Origin: Muribaculaceae bacterium Isolate-013 (NCI)
GTDB taxonomy: Bacteria; Bacteroidota; Bacteroidia; Bacteroidales; Muribaculaceae
Length of the DNA stretch: 64,000 bases
Reading direction: 5' to 3'
NCBI GenBank assembly: GCA_004102785.1
Contig: SCEJ01000001.1
Coordinates: 1 to 64,000, forward strand
This document shows positions 40,382 to 49,350 of the stretch, piece by piece. The position numbers were made by a program, and so were the translations under genes. Each line of letters begins with the position of its first letter. The stretch's first letter is position 1. The notes below the pieces were generated by a model. It had not been told where the DNA came from. It made no database searches and saw nothing but the letters and a program-made list of their open reading frames with translations.

Positions 40382-42595
40382 ATGAAAACGATTTCACAAT
40401 CTTTACTGGCATTTACTTTGATGTTGACGGGTACGGCCACTGGTGCCGCCGCCGACTTCAGCGTCTACAACAACGGAGCGCTGAACCCCGACCTTGAATA
40501 CAACCACTGGTGGAACGCCGCATGGACTCCCGATGCAGCCAACCCGGCAGGCGACGGCCAGGTGTTCCTCTTCAACACCGCCGACGGTGGCGCCGCAGGC
40601 TCGATGGGCTTCATGACCAAATCGGGCAAAGCCGCCGACGTAATGGGACCGCTCAGCACCGCCACACTCCACTTCGACTGGTATGCCGAGGGCACCGCTA
40701 CCTATAATATCCGCATAGCCCTCAACGGCGACTACGACTATCCCGTAACCGTTACCGCCGAAAACACCGGCAAATGGAATACCGAAGAGGTGGTGATTGC
40801 AACCCGCTTCCCCGAGCTGGCCGAAAAGATGGCTTCCGTCGGCTCAAATGACGTAGGTTTCCCCTTCTCCATCGTGGCCGACAACGCCGCAGGTGCAAAG
40901 CTCTACGTCAGCAATGTGTATTACAGCGATATAAACGAGAGCTATGTTCCCCCGACACCCGTGGTGATTCCGGCTCCGGAGAGTGTGCCGACTCCCACAC
41001 TCGCGGCCGGTGACGTTGTGTCGCTGCTCAGCGGAGCATACACCCCGGCAACCGCATTCAGCATCGGCGGATGGGGCCAGAGCACCATCTACGAGGCCAT
41101 GGACATCGCAGGCGCGCCTGTAGCCCTGCTCAAAAACTTCAACTACCTCGGATGGGAGCTTGCAAGCCACATCGACGTGTCGGAATGCACCCACATGCAC
41201 GTTGACTACTGGACACCCGACGGCTCCGCCTTCGGCTTCACCCCGATAAGCCCGGGAGCTGAAAAAGTGTGGTCGGCACCCGAAGTAAAACAGAACGAAT
41301 GGAACAGCTACGATGTGGCTCTTACAGAATTCCCCGGAGTAAACTTCGCCGACATTTTCCAGATCAAATATGACCTCGGCGGCGGCAGCAACGGTTACCT
41401 CGCCAACGTATATTTCTACAAGGACGATAACGCCCCCGTGTCGCCCGACCCCGCCGCGAAACTCACCTATACCGTAACCGACGGCATAGCCAGCGCATAC
41501 TTCAACTACAACATCAAGCTGGCCAACATCGAGGAATCTCAGGTTTCAGCCTACCGCGTATGGCTTGACGCTCCCGGCAATCTCCTCAAAGGGGAATCAA
41601 CAACAAAAGAAGGCTCCATCGAGGTGGACGTGACCGGCGGCGACCAGACCTACTGGTTCAAAGGCCAGGTGACTTACACCGACAATGATGGTAACGAGAA
41701 AACCATCAACACCGACCCCAACGACGTTGCCGTGACTTTCCACAAACTTTCCGATCCCTCCGTAGTGCTCCCCGTCCTCACCATCACAGCCGGCGAACCC
41801 AAGGCTCTGAGCGCGACCACCGGCGAGCTCCCCTTCACCATCACTACCGACAAACCCGAACTTGAAGGCGTGACCTATCACGTATTCTGCTTGACCACCG
41901 GCGACAAGCTCGTCGGCGAGATGAACACCACCGACCTTACCGGCACACTCCAGCTCTCCGACCTCAACGAAGGCACAAAGAGCGAGCTCTGGCTCAAGGC
42001 CGAAGGTATCGTCGGCACTGAGAAGACTGAAACCGTGCAGTATCCAGGCGAAGCCCAGGGATGGACCGGCCTCTTCATCAACACCTCCGAATTCGCCGAT
42101 CCCGACAAACCCGTGATGCCCGAAATCACCGTGGCCGCCATGGATCCCGTGAAAACCGGCGAAAACTCAGGCACACTCCGCTATGAGGTGGTGCTTTCAA
42201 ACGACACCTTCTTCCAGTCGCTCAGCATCAAATGCGTAACCAACGCCTTTGGCGGTGCTGAAGATGTGACTCTTGCCGAAATAACCGAGACCACCGAACT
42301 CACCGGCACACTCCAGCTCGAAGGCCTCAAGCCCAACGCAGTTAACGGGCTCTGGGTAAAAGCCACCATCACCCTCACCGACGGACAGAAATCGGAGGAA
42401 ATCACATTCCCCGGTGCCGCACAGGGATGGACCGGCCTTGAAATCGACATGACCCAGGTTGCCATCGACATGGTAGAGACCGACAACGCCCCTGTTGAAT
42501 ACTTCAACCTCCAGGGCGTGAAAGTAGAGACCCCCGCCACCGGCATTTACATCCGCCGCCAGGGTTCCAAAGTGACAAAAGTCATCATCCGCTGA
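40382..42595 (+). CDS. Secreted protein with tandem beta-sandwich repeats and sorting-type C-terminus, 737 aa
   Basis: After a signal peptide (ending near TGAAA) come two beta-sandwich modules. The first holds LEYNHWWNAAWTPD ... STATLHFDWYAEGTATYNI; the second spans about residues 200-350 and holds SIGGWGQSTIYEAM and MHVDYWTPDG, with DLGGGSNGYLANVYFYK at its end. Both look like carbohydrate-binding folds. Then two repeats of roughly 110 residues follow, each with ITxG or AAMDPVKTG, LTGTLQLxxL, LWxKA and a shared E-A/A-A QGWTGL ending. The final 35 residues (VEYFNLQGVKV ... TGIYIRRQGSKVTKVIIR) are the clearest version of the tail shared across the window. The function is unknown; surface glycan binding is a guess. 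Confidence 0.78.
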   Translation: MKTISQSLLAFTLMLTGTATGAAADFSVYNNGALNPDLEYNHWWNAAWTPDAANPAGDGQVFLFNTADGGAAGSMGFMTKSGKAADVMGPLSTATLHFDWYAEGTATYNIRIALNGDYDYPVTVTAENTGKWNTEEVVIATRFPELAEKMASVGSNDVGFPFSIVADNAAGAKLYVSNVYYSDINESYVPPTPVVIPAPESVPTPTLAAGDVVSLLSGAYTPATAFSIGGWGQSTIYEAMDIAGAPVALLKNFNYLGWELASHIDVSECTHMHVDYWTPDGSAFGFTPISPGAEKVWSAPEVKQNEWNSYDVALTEFPGVNFADIFQIKYDLGGGSNGYLANVYFYKDDNAPVSPDPAAKLTYTVTDGIASAYFNYNIKLANIEESQVSAYRVWLDAPGNLLKGESTTKEGSIEVDVTGGDQTYWFKGQVTYTDNDGNEKTINTDPNDVAVTFHKLSDPSVVLPVLTITAGEPKALSATTGELPFTITTDKPELEGVTYHVFCLTTGDKLVGEMNTTDLTGTLQLSDLNEGTKSELWLKAEGIVGTEKTETVQYPGEAQGWTGLFINTSEFADPDKPVMPEITVAAMDPVKTGENSGTLRYEVVLSNDTFFQSLSIKCVTNAFGGAEDVTLAEITETTELTGTLQLEGLKPNAVNGLWVKATITLTDGQKSEEITFPGAAQGWTGLEIDMTQVAIDMVETDNAPVEYFNLQGVKVETPATGIYIRRQGSKVTKVIIR

Positions 42596-42661
42596 CAATC
42601 CGCAGCAGTATCCGCTCCATAGGCCCCGGCCCGAGAGATACTCCCGATTTACATCAATCAC

Positions 42662-42703
42662 CCCGGTCACGCCACTCCACCACGGAGACGTGACCGGGAT
42701 TTT
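42662..42703 (+). terminator. Rho-independent-like terminator after the 737-aa protein gene
   Basis: CCCGGTCACG at 42662-42671 pairs with CGTGACCGGG at 42689-42698, 17-nt loop, followed by ATTTT. Confidence 0.75.
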
Positions 42704-42774
42704 AATTGGCCGAAATGGAGCGAAAATTCATTCTTTTAGTTAAATTTCTCCCGAAACCGGATGCGATACAACCG

Positions 42775-42790
42775 TAATTTTGTAAATTTG
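42775..42790 (+). promoter_or_regulatory. Two abutting -7 boxes upstream of the amidase gene
   Basis: TAATTTTG (42775-42782) and TAAATTTG (42783-42790) sit end to end. Either would start transcription at or before the first possible GTG (42790), favouring the GTG at 42811 as translation start. No clear -33 box is seen. Confidence 0.5.
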
Positions 42791-42810
42791 TGCCTGTTTT
42801 TGTGCTTAAT

Positions 42811-44034
42811 GTGAAAGGTTTCCACAAAATATACCATCTGTTTGAGGCATGGACCGCACCGGTTCTTGCCTGTCTGTTACTGACATTTGCAACGGCCGGA
42901 GCCTTTGGAGCGGCAAAAGACGAAGCCGCCAGGCGCAAATTCACAGTGACCCTCGACGCAGGCCACGGAGGCCACGACACCGGCGCCACAGGCGTATCAT
43001 CAAACGAGAAGACAATCACCCTCGCCGTAGTGAAAAAACTCGGCGAGATGATCGAAAAGGATCTGAGCGATGACGTCAAAGTGGTATATACCCGCGACGG
43101 CGATTACTTCGTCACGCTCCAGGGGCGCGCCCAAATTGCCAACGACGCCGGCTCCGACCTCTTCATCTCCGTACATATCAACTCCGTGGCAAAGACCTCC
43201 AAGAACCGCAACACAGTGGAGGGATGTCAGGTATATACCCTCGGACTTCATAAAACCGCCGAAAATCTCAACGTGGCAAAACGCGAGAACTCCGTGATGG
43301 AGCTCGAGGATGACCATACAACCCGTTACAGCAACTTCGACCCCGACTCGCAGGAGAGCGACATCGCTTTTGAGCTCTTCCAGAACAAGCGCCTGGACCA
43401 GAGCATCGAATTTGCCGACGCCGTGCACAACGAACTGGTCAACACCGCCGGACGGCAGCCCCGCGGAGTGCGGCAGGCAGGATTCTGGGTGCTGTGGGCC
43501 ACCTCCATGCCGGCAGTGCTGGTAGAACTTGACTTCATCTGCAACCCCGAAGTAGAGAAATTCCTCAAGACCGACAAGGGGCAGCAGCAGATGGCAACTG
43601 CCATCTACAACGCATTCTGCAGCTATGTAAACACCTATGGCAAGGATATTACCGGACACAACGTGGCCACACGCAAAGGAGGCAAAGGCATTTCCTCCGC
43701 CGCCGGCTCCGTCCCGTCAGCTCCTCCACCCCCGGCCAAGGACCGCCTCAAGGCCATTCCCGAGGGTGAAGGCTCCTACCGGAAGCCATACTACCGCGTG
43801 CAGATTGCCGCAAGCTCAAAGCCATATTCACGACGCTCGCCCGAGCTGAAAGGATACTCCGACGTTGAATATTACCTTGACAACGGCCTCTACAAATACA
43901 CCGTCGGACCATACTCCTCACCCAAGAAAGCCCGCAAGGCACTTGAAAAGGCACAGAAGGATTTTCCCGACGCCTTCGTGGTGATAATCGTCGACGGAAA
44001 ACGCACCGGTATGCTCAACACCCACGACAAATAA
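42811..44034 (+). CDS. N-acetylmuramoyl-L-alanine amidase with SPOR-like C-terminal domain
   Basis: A 407-residue periplasmic cell-wall hydrolase that cuts the amide between muramic acid and stem peptide. A signal or anchor segment (TAPVLACLLLTFATAGAFGA) is followed by the Amidase_3 domain with zinc ligands in TLDAGHGGHDTGA and DLFISVHINS, plus VELDFICNPEVEKFL near its end. A Pro/Ala linker leads to a C-terminal SPOR-like domain (YYRVQIAASSKPYSRRSPELKGYSD ... YTVGPYSSPKKARKALEKA) for septal targeting. The GTG at 42811 is preferred over GTG 42790 because of promoter placement. The MCE gene follows after 51 nt. Confidence 0.92.
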   Translation: MKGFHKIYHLFEAWTAPVLACLLLTFATAGAFGAAKDEAARRKFTVTLDAGHGGHDTGATGVSSNEKTITLAVVKKLGEMIEKDLSDDVKVVYTRDGDYFVTLQGRAQIANDAGSDLFISVHINSVAKTSKNRNTVEGCQVYTLGLHKTAENLNVAKRENSVMELEDDHTTRYSNFDPDSQESDIAFELFQNKRLDQSIEFADAVHNELVNTAGRQPRGVRQAGFWVLWATSMPAVLVELDFICNPEVEKFLKTDKGQQQMATAIYNAFCSYVNTYGKDITGHNVATRKGGKGISSAAGSVPSAPPPPAKDRLKAIPEGEGSYRKPYYRVQIAASSKPYSRRSPELKGYSDVEYYLDNGLYKYTVGPYSSPKKARKALEKAQKDFPDAFVVIIVDGKRTGMLNTHDK

Positions 44035-44085
44035 AAGCCGCCTCTGCAACCATAAACTCAGAAAACAAAAAAACACCCCGCTATA

Positions 44086-44979
44086 ATGAAAGGAAAAAAG
44101 GAGATAATAATCGGATTGTGCGTACTGATAGCGCTCGGCGTTCTCTATTTCGGTGTAGAATTCCTTAAAGGAGTAAACGTATTCAAGCCGTCAAACGCCT
44201 ACACCGCGTCCTACACCAACGTGGCCGGTCTGCAGGTATCCGCTCCGGTAACCATCAACGGCCTGAAAGTAGGTCAGGTAAGCTCCATCGAATATGAATA
44301 CGACAACCCCGGCCATGTCAAGGTGGCGTTCTCACTCGACAAAGCGCTTCAGGTGCCGGCCGGCTCAAAAGCAGTAATCGAACAGGATTTGCTCGGCACC
44401 GCATCGGTAGTGCTGCACTTCACCGACGCCAAGGAGTACGTGCCGCGCGGAAGCTCTCTTGAAGGGCTTACCTCTGCCGGACTTATGGGGGATGTTTCCG
44501 AGAAGCTGCTCCCCTCGGTCGACAGGATTATGAACCAGGTGGATACCCTTCTGACCAATCTCAACACCGTGATGGGCGACCCGGCAATACACTCCTCTGT
44601 ACAGCGTCTTGACCAGATCACTCTCAGCATAGAGCAGACCATGCGCCAGCTCAACACCACCGTGGGCGCGCTTCCGCCGGTGATGAAGAATGTAAACGGC
44701 ATCACCACCAACCTCAACACCGTAAGCTCCGACCTGGCTACATTCTCAGGACGCCTCAACGAACTGCCGCTCGACTCCGTGATGAACAATATGGTGGCAC
44801 TCTCGGCCAATCTGCGCACCCTCTCGGCCGAGCTTTCCGACCCCAACTCCACCCTGGGCGCCCTCACACACGACCGCGCCCTCTACAACAACCTCAACGC
44901 CGCGGCAGCCTCGCTTGACTCACTGCTCATCGACGTAAAGCGCAACCCCAAACGCTACATCTCAATCAAACTTCTCTGA
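44086..44979 (+). CDS. MCE/MlaD family lipid-transport protein
   Basis: A 297-residue protein anchored by one N-terminal helix (EIIIGLCVLIALGVLYFGVEF). A single MCE domain covers about residues 37-115 (YTASYTNVAGLQVSAPVTINGLKVGQVSSIE ... DLLGTASVVL). A long helical region rich in Asn, Leu and Thr follows (LDQITLSIEQTMRQLNTTVG), likely forming a coiled-coil barrel across the periplasm. MCE proteins carry phospholipids between inner and outer membrane. The amidase-MCE pairing is common in Bacteroidetes; ATPase and permease partners are not here. Confidence 0.92.
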   Translation: MKGKKEIIIGLCVLIALGVLYFGVEFLKGVNVFKPSNAYTASYTNVAGLQVSAPVTINGLKVGQVSSIEYEYDNPGHVKVAFSLDKALQVPAGSKAVIEQDLLGTASVVLHFTDAKEYVPRGSSLEGLTSAGLMGDVSEKLLPSVDRIMNQVDTLLTNLNTVMGDPAIHSSVQRLDQITLSIEQTMRQLNTTVGALPPVMKNVNGITTNLNTVSSDLATFSGRLNELPLDSVMNNMVALSANLRTLSAELSDPNSTLGALTHDRALYNNLNAAAASLDSLLIDVKRNPKRYISIKLL

Positions 44980-45003
44980 CCCCGGGGAAGCTGAATACGA
45001 GCC

Positions 45004-45084
45004 GGCGGGACCGGTGGGACTTGTAGGACTTGTAGGAGCTTTATGCCCTGTCCTACCGGTCCTACAAGTCCCACCGGTCCCGCC
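45004..45084. repeat. Perfect 25-bp inverted repeat with 9-nt internal periodicity
   Basis: The 25-nt arm 45004-45028 is exactly complementary to 45060-45084. Inside the 31-nt spacer a further 6-bp stem (GTAGGA at 45032-45037 with TCCTAC at 45051-45056) extends the hairpin. The element reads as successive 9-mers, such as GGGACCGGT, GGGACTTGT, AGGACTTGT and then CCTACCGGT, CCTACAAGT, CCCACCGGT. It lies in the 287-nt gap between the MCE gene and malQ. A T7 run at 45101-45107 follows 16 nt later, too far for a classical terminator. The rest of the gap shows no clear promoter. Confidence 0.75.
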
Positions 45085-45266
45085 AACCCCACCGCTTCTA
45101 TTTTTTTGCTTTAAAACATATATTGTTGCAGGGCTGAAATAAATATTGTAATTTAGCGGAGATTTAGGAATTCTATTCCATATCCATGCGAAACACAAAC
45201 ACAGATTTGCGATTCTTCAGTAAAAACATCTAAATAATATAACGAGTAACAGATTACAAGCGCTTT

Positions 45267-47975
45267 ATGAATCTTCAACTCAACGTAGACTACCGCACCA
45301 ACTGGGGCGAATCCGTATGGGTAACCGGCGACATCCCTGCCCTGGGTTGCGGCGACCGCACAAAAGCCCTGAAGCTCGACCTCTTCGGTGAGCAGACATG
45401 GAAAGCCCGGATTGAGCTTCCTGATGATACAAAGGATTTTACATACCGCTACTTCATCCGTCACGAAAACGGAAGCGAGAAAAACGAATGGGGCGACGGA
45501 CATCACCTGCGCACAGCTCCCGGCGTAAAGTCGTTTGAAATATTCGACCGCTGGCAGGACCAGCCCTGGGACAAGCCCTACTACTCCGTAGTGTTCACCG
45601 ACTGCGTATGCAAACGCCACAGCCGCGCGCTTCCCGCCGAAGTGCGCAACGGCGAAATGCTCATAAGCTGCGACGCCCCGATGGTGGCCTCCGACGAGGT
45701 TCTGACCATATGCGGCGGCTGCGATGTGCTGGGCAACTGGAATCCGGCAAAAGCCATCGTGATGAGCGACGCTTTCTATCCCACATGGCAGGCCGCTGTG
45801 CCCCTCCAGGGGCTCCCCGACGAGTTCGAGTTCAAGTTCCTCGTTATGAAGAAAGCCGATGCCGAGCGCCTCTCACAGCCGGACTTCACTCCAGCGGAAA
45901 CAATATGGGAGGGAGGCTCCAACAGGCATTTCGACCACGTGCCGGCCACCAAAGGCGAATGCATGATTGTGGCCGGGATGCGCTTTGTCAACCCTAAAGC
46001 ACCCTGGCGCGGCGCCGGCGTGGCCATCCCCGTATTCTCTCTCCGCTCCGAGGATGATTTCGGCGTAGGCGAATTCTTCGACCTGATGAAAATGGCCGAC
46101 TGGGCGGCCTCCACAGGCCAGAAATTCATCCAGGTGCTCCCGGTCAACGACACCACAATGACCCACACCTGGACCGACTCCTACCCCTACAACGCCAACT
46201 CTACCTTCGCTCTGCACCCCATGTACCTGCGCCTTAGCGAGGTGGGATGCCTCAAGGATGCCGAGCGCCAGGCCTACTACGACGCCATAGCCCGAGAGCT
46301 CAACGCTCTGGAGGATGTGGATTACGAGAAAGTCAACAACGCCAAAAACGCATATACCCGCGAACTCTTCGCCCAGGATGGCGCCAAGGCAGTGAAATCG
46401 AAAGATTTCAAGACATTCGTCGACTCCAACCGCTCCTGGCTCATACCCTATGCGGCATATTGCGTGCTCCGCGATGCCAATGGCTCGGCCGACTTCGCCG
46501 CATGGGGCGACATGGCCGAATACACCCCCGAAAAACTCGAAGCTTTTGTAAAAGAGCATCAGAACGAGGTAAACTACCACTGCTGGATACAGATGCATCT
46601 CGACCGGCAGATGCGCCACGTGCGCGACTACTGCCACTCGCTCAAAGTGGCTATCAAGGGCGACATACCTATCGGCATCTCGCGCATGAGCGTCGACGCA
46701 TGGATCTACCCCCGCCTCTTCAACCTCAACTCCCAGGCCGGCGCTCCGCCGGATGACTTCTCCGTTCTCGGACAGAACTGGGGACTCCCCACCTACAACT
46801 GGGAGGAGATGGGCCGCGACAACTTCGACTGGTGGAAAGCCCGCTTCCGCAAGATGGCCGAGTACTTCGATGTGTACCGTATCGACCACGTGCTCGGATT
46901 CTTCCGCATATGGCAGATTCCGATGGAACAGCTCCACGGCCTGCTGGGTGTGTTCAACCCCGCCCTCCCCTTCACTCCCGAGGAACTCCGCTCCAATTAT
47001 GATTTCTGGCTCGATGTCGACCTGCAGACCACTCCATATATAATGGACTACTTCCTGCGCGACTTCTTCGGCGAATACACCGACGAGGCCCGCGAGCTTT
47101 TCCTTGACGACGCAGGCTACGGACGCTACCGCCTCAAGCCTCAGTTCAACACCCAGCGGAAAGTGGCCGACTATTTCGCATCACAGCCCAAGGACGAAAA
47201 GAACGAGCGCTTCTGCAACGCCCTGATGGGACTTATTGACCAGGTGCTCTTTATCGAGGACCCCTACGAGAAAGGGAAATACCACCCGCGCATCTCCGCA
47301 CAGTACACCTACACATACCGCGCGCTGACCGACTATGAGCGCTGGTGCTTCGACCGTCTCTACAACGATTTCTACTACCACCGTCATAACGACTTCTGGT
47401 ATGGCAAGGCCATGTGGAAGCTCCCCCCGATTATCGACGCCACATCCATGCTCACATGCGCCGAGGACCTCGGCATGATTCCTGACTGCGTGCCCGCCGT
47501 GATGAACGCGCTTGAAATCCTCACTCTCGACATACAGCGTATGCCCAAGAATCCGCGCGAGGAATTCGGCAATCCGGCCCACTATCCCTACTACACCGTG
47601 TGCACAACCTCGTCCCACGACATGGGCGGCATACGCCAGTGGTGGGAAGCCGACCGTGAGAAGACACAGCACTTCTACAACAACATGCTCCACGAGGGTG
47701 GTCAGGCTCCATTCTTTGCCGAACCGTGGATATGCGAGAAAATAGTGGACCAGCACCTGCATTCGCCCGCCATGCTCTGCATCCTTCCGCTCCAGGACTG
47801 GCTCTCGATTGACAGCCGCCTGCGCCGCGAGAATCCTTACAAGGAGCAGATCAACGATCCTGCCGTATGCCCCCACTACTGGCGCTACCGCATGCACCTG
47901 ACAATTGAGGACCTCATCTCCGAAAACCTCTACAACAAGCGCATCACAGAGCTTATCGCCGACTCCGGACGATAA
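45267..47975 (+). CDS. malQ: 4-alpha-glucanotransferase (amylomaltase, GH77) with starch-binding domains
   Basis: A 902-residue enzyme that disproportionates malto-oligosaccharides. Two CBM20-type modules lead: residues about 1-110 (LNVDYRTNWGESVWVTGDIPALG) and about 125-240 (DEVLTICGGCDVLGNWNPAKAIVMSD). The GH77 barrel follows from about 250. The nucleophile Asp is in VYRIDHVLGFFRIW, the acid/base Glu in CAEDLGMIPD and the third Asp in SSHDMGGIRQWW. The 250s loop region NSQAGAPPDDFS fits family members. There is no signal peptide, so cytoplasmic glycogen and maltodextrin metabolism is likely. The CBM20-GH77 layout is typical of Bacteroidetes and plant DPE2-like enzymes. It is monocistronic. 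Confidence 0.95.
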   Translation: MNLQLNVDYRTNWGESVWVTGDIPALGCGDRTKALKLDLFGEQTWKARIELPDDTKDFTYRYFIRHENGSEKNEWGDGHHLRTAPGVKSFEIFDRWQDQPWDKPYYSVVFTDCVCKRHSRALPAEVRNGEMLISCDAPMVASDEVLTICGGCDVLGNWNPAKAIVMSDAFYPTWQAAVPLQGLPDEFEFKFLVMKKADAERLSQPDFTPAETIWEGGSNRHFDHVPATKGECMIVAGMRFVNPKAPWRGAGVAIPVFSLRSEDDFGVGEFFDLMKMADWAASTGQKFIQVLPVNDTTMTHTWTDSYPYNANSTFALHPMYLRLSEVGCLKDAERQAYYDAIARELNALEDVDYEKVNNAKNAYTRELFAQDGAKAVKSKDFKTFVDSNRSWLIPYAAYCVLRDANGSADFAAWGDMAEYTPEKLEAFVKEHQNEVNYHCWIQMHLDRQMRHVRDYCHSLKVAIKGDIPIGISRMSVDAWIYPRLFNLNSQAGAPPDDFSVLGQNWGLPTYNWEEMGRDNFDWWKARFRKMAEYFDVYRIDHVLGFFRIWQIPMEQLHGLLGVFNPALPFTPEELRSNYDFWLDVDLQTTPYIMDYFLRDFFGEYTDEARELFLDDAGYGRYRLKPQFNTQRKVADYFASQPKDEKNERFCNALMGLIDQVLFIEDPYEKGKYHPRISAQYTYTYRALTDYERWCFDRLYNDFYYHRHNDFWYGKAMWKLPPIIDATSMLTCAEDLGMIPDCVPAVMNALEILTLDIQRMPKNPREEFGNPAHYPYYTVCTTSSHDMGGIRQWWEADREKTQHFYNNMLHEGGQAPFFAEPWICEKIVDQHLHSPAMLCILPLQDWLSIDSRLRRENPYKEQINDPAVCPHYWRYRMHLTIEDLISENLYNKRITELIADSGR

Positions 47976-47999
47976 CCCCTGCTGAAAAAGCATCATATT

Positions 48000-48039
48000 G
48001 TACGCGCCGCCATTCCTGGCAGAGGATGGCGGCGCGTAC
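48000..48039. terminator. Hairpin downstream of malQ
   Basis: GTACGCGCCGCCAT at 48000-48013 pairs perfectly with ATGGCGGCGCGTAC at 48026-48039 (14-bp stem, 12-nt loop), 24 nt after the malQ stop. It lacks a U-tract. Confidence 0.6.
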
Positions 48040-48108
48040 TGCGTTCCAACCGATATGCAACACAGTTGCAAACATCAGGCGACATATGGTAGTAATACAC
48101 CGATTTCG

Positions 48109-48116
48109 TAACTTTG
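48109..48116 (+). promoter_or_regulatory. Probable -7 box for the metal-efflux operon
   Basis: A perfect TAACTTTG ends 24 nt before the adaptor ATG. No good -33 TTTG is found at the expected distance, which may mean an activator is needed. Confidence 0.55.
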
Positions 48117-48140
48117 CAAGGAAAACAATACGCATCCACG

Positions 48141-49295
48141 ATGAAAAAAGGCATCCTGCATATCACAGCCATAACAGCCATCTGCCTGTCAGCCCTTTGC
48201 GGCTGCAAGCACGAACATAATGAATTAAAGCACGACCACTCGCACGAGACGGAAGCGGCCGACGGACACGATGCCCGGGCACACAGCGGCGAAATATCAC
48301 TCGAGGAGGAACGCGCCGCAACCCTCGGCGTGAAAACCACAACAGTCAGCCCCGGTGAATTCTCATCGGTGCTGGAGGTCTCAGGCGAGATTATACCCCT
48401 GCCGTCCGACGAATCAACCGTGACGGCACGCACCTCAGGCATTGTGCATTTCGCCCCCGGCATATCGCAGGGAACGCATGTCGGAGCCGGGCGCCGCATA
48501 GCAACCATATCGGCAAGCGGGATGTCCGATGGCTATGCCTCAGCAGAAGCGCGCACAGCCCTTGAGGCTGCAAAGCGCGAACTCGACCGCGTAACCCCAC
48601 TGGCTGAAGAGGGAATCGTAAGCCGCCGCGACTATAACGCCGCCAAAGCACGTTTTGACGAGGCTAAGGCAGCAGCATCGGCGGCCGGAGCCATGGCAGC
48701 CAGCTCAGCCAACGCGCAGACCTCAGGCACTATCACCTCAATCATCGCCGCCGAAGGGCAGTATGTGGGTGCAGGCCAGCCCATAGCCTACATTTCAGCC
48801 AACAACAGCCTAAGCCTGCGCGCCGATGTGCCCGAGCGCCATGCCCACTTCATCGCCTCCATATCCGACGCATCTTTCACCACAGCCTACTCGTCCGAGA
48901 CCCGACCGGTTTCCGACTTCGGCGGCCGCCTAACCGGCACCCCCTCCTCTTCAGGCGCCTCGGCGGGATACATCCCCGTATATTTCGCGATGAAAAACAA
49001 CGGCGACCTCATCAGCGGCACATACTGCACCGTATATCTCAAAGGCGCCACCCGTACCGACATCATCTCCGTTCCGGTCGAGGCAATCGCCGAGCAGCAG
49101 GGGCAGAAGTTCGTATATCTGCGCGAGCACCCCGGTGCATACCGCAAGCAGCCGGTGCAGACAGGCGAGTCCGACGGCATGAACATCGAAATCAAAAGCG
49201 GACTGAAACCGGGCGATGAAGTAGTGACCGAAGGCACCACATTCGTGCGCCTTGCCGAAACCTCAGGCGTAGTGCCCGAAGGCCACAAACACTGA
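48141..49295 (+). CDS. Periplasmic adaptor lipoprotein of an RND metal-efflux system (CusB/CzcB type)
   Basis: A 384-residue membrane-fusion protein. The lipoprotein signal ends LCGC, and the mature N-terminus is strikingly His/Glu/Asp-rich (KHEHNELKHDHSHETEAADGHDARAH), as expected for metal capture. The barrel-sandwich and hairpin parts are GEIIPLPSDESTVTARTSG, the Ala-rich coiled coil RTALEAAKRELDRVTPLAEEG, and GTITSIIAAEGQYVGAGQPI. The C-terminal membrane-proximal part includes VYLREHPGAYRKQPVQTGESDG. It bridges the inner-membrane pump and the TolC-like channel encoded next. The start at 48141 (not the upstream in-frame codon at 48114) follows from the signal peptide and promoter position. 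Confidence 0.9.
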   Translation: MKKGILHITAITAICLSALCGCKHEHNELKHDHSHETEAADGHDARAHSGEISLEEERAATLGVKTTTVSPGEFSSVLEVSGEIIPLPSDESTVTARTSGIVHFAPGISQGTHVGAGRRIATISASGMSDGYASAEARTALEAAKRELDRVTPLAEEGIVSRRDYNAAKARFDEAKAAASAAGAMAASSANAQTSGTITSIIAAEGQYVGAGQPIAYISANNSLSLRADVPERHAHFIASISDASFTTAYSSETRPVSDFGGRLTGTPSSSGASAGYIPVYFAMKNNGDLISGTYCTVYLKGATRTDIISVPVEAIAEQQGQKFVYLREHPGAYRKQPVQTGESDGMNIEIKSGLKPGDEVVTEGTTFVRLAETSGVVPEGHKH

Positions 49296-49300
49296 AAGCA

Positions 49301-49323
49301 CGTAAGAATATTTCATTCTTACG
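49301..49323 (+). other. Intercistronic hairpin between adaptor and pump genes
   Basis: CGTAAGAAT at 49301-49309 pairs with ATTCTTACG at 49315-49323 over a 5-nt loop, 5 nt after the adaptor stop and 27 nt before the pump ATG. It may stabilise or partially terminate the message. Confidence 0.55.
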
Positions 49324-49350
49324 GTTTGTAATGAATAAACTTGAACTGAA

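Noticed and set aside
44962-45198. Minus-strand frame with Gly-x-y collagen-like repeats
   Set aside because: The apparent repeats come from the 9-nt periodicity of the 45004-45084 palindrome; there is no start context and the frame runs into the MCE gene.
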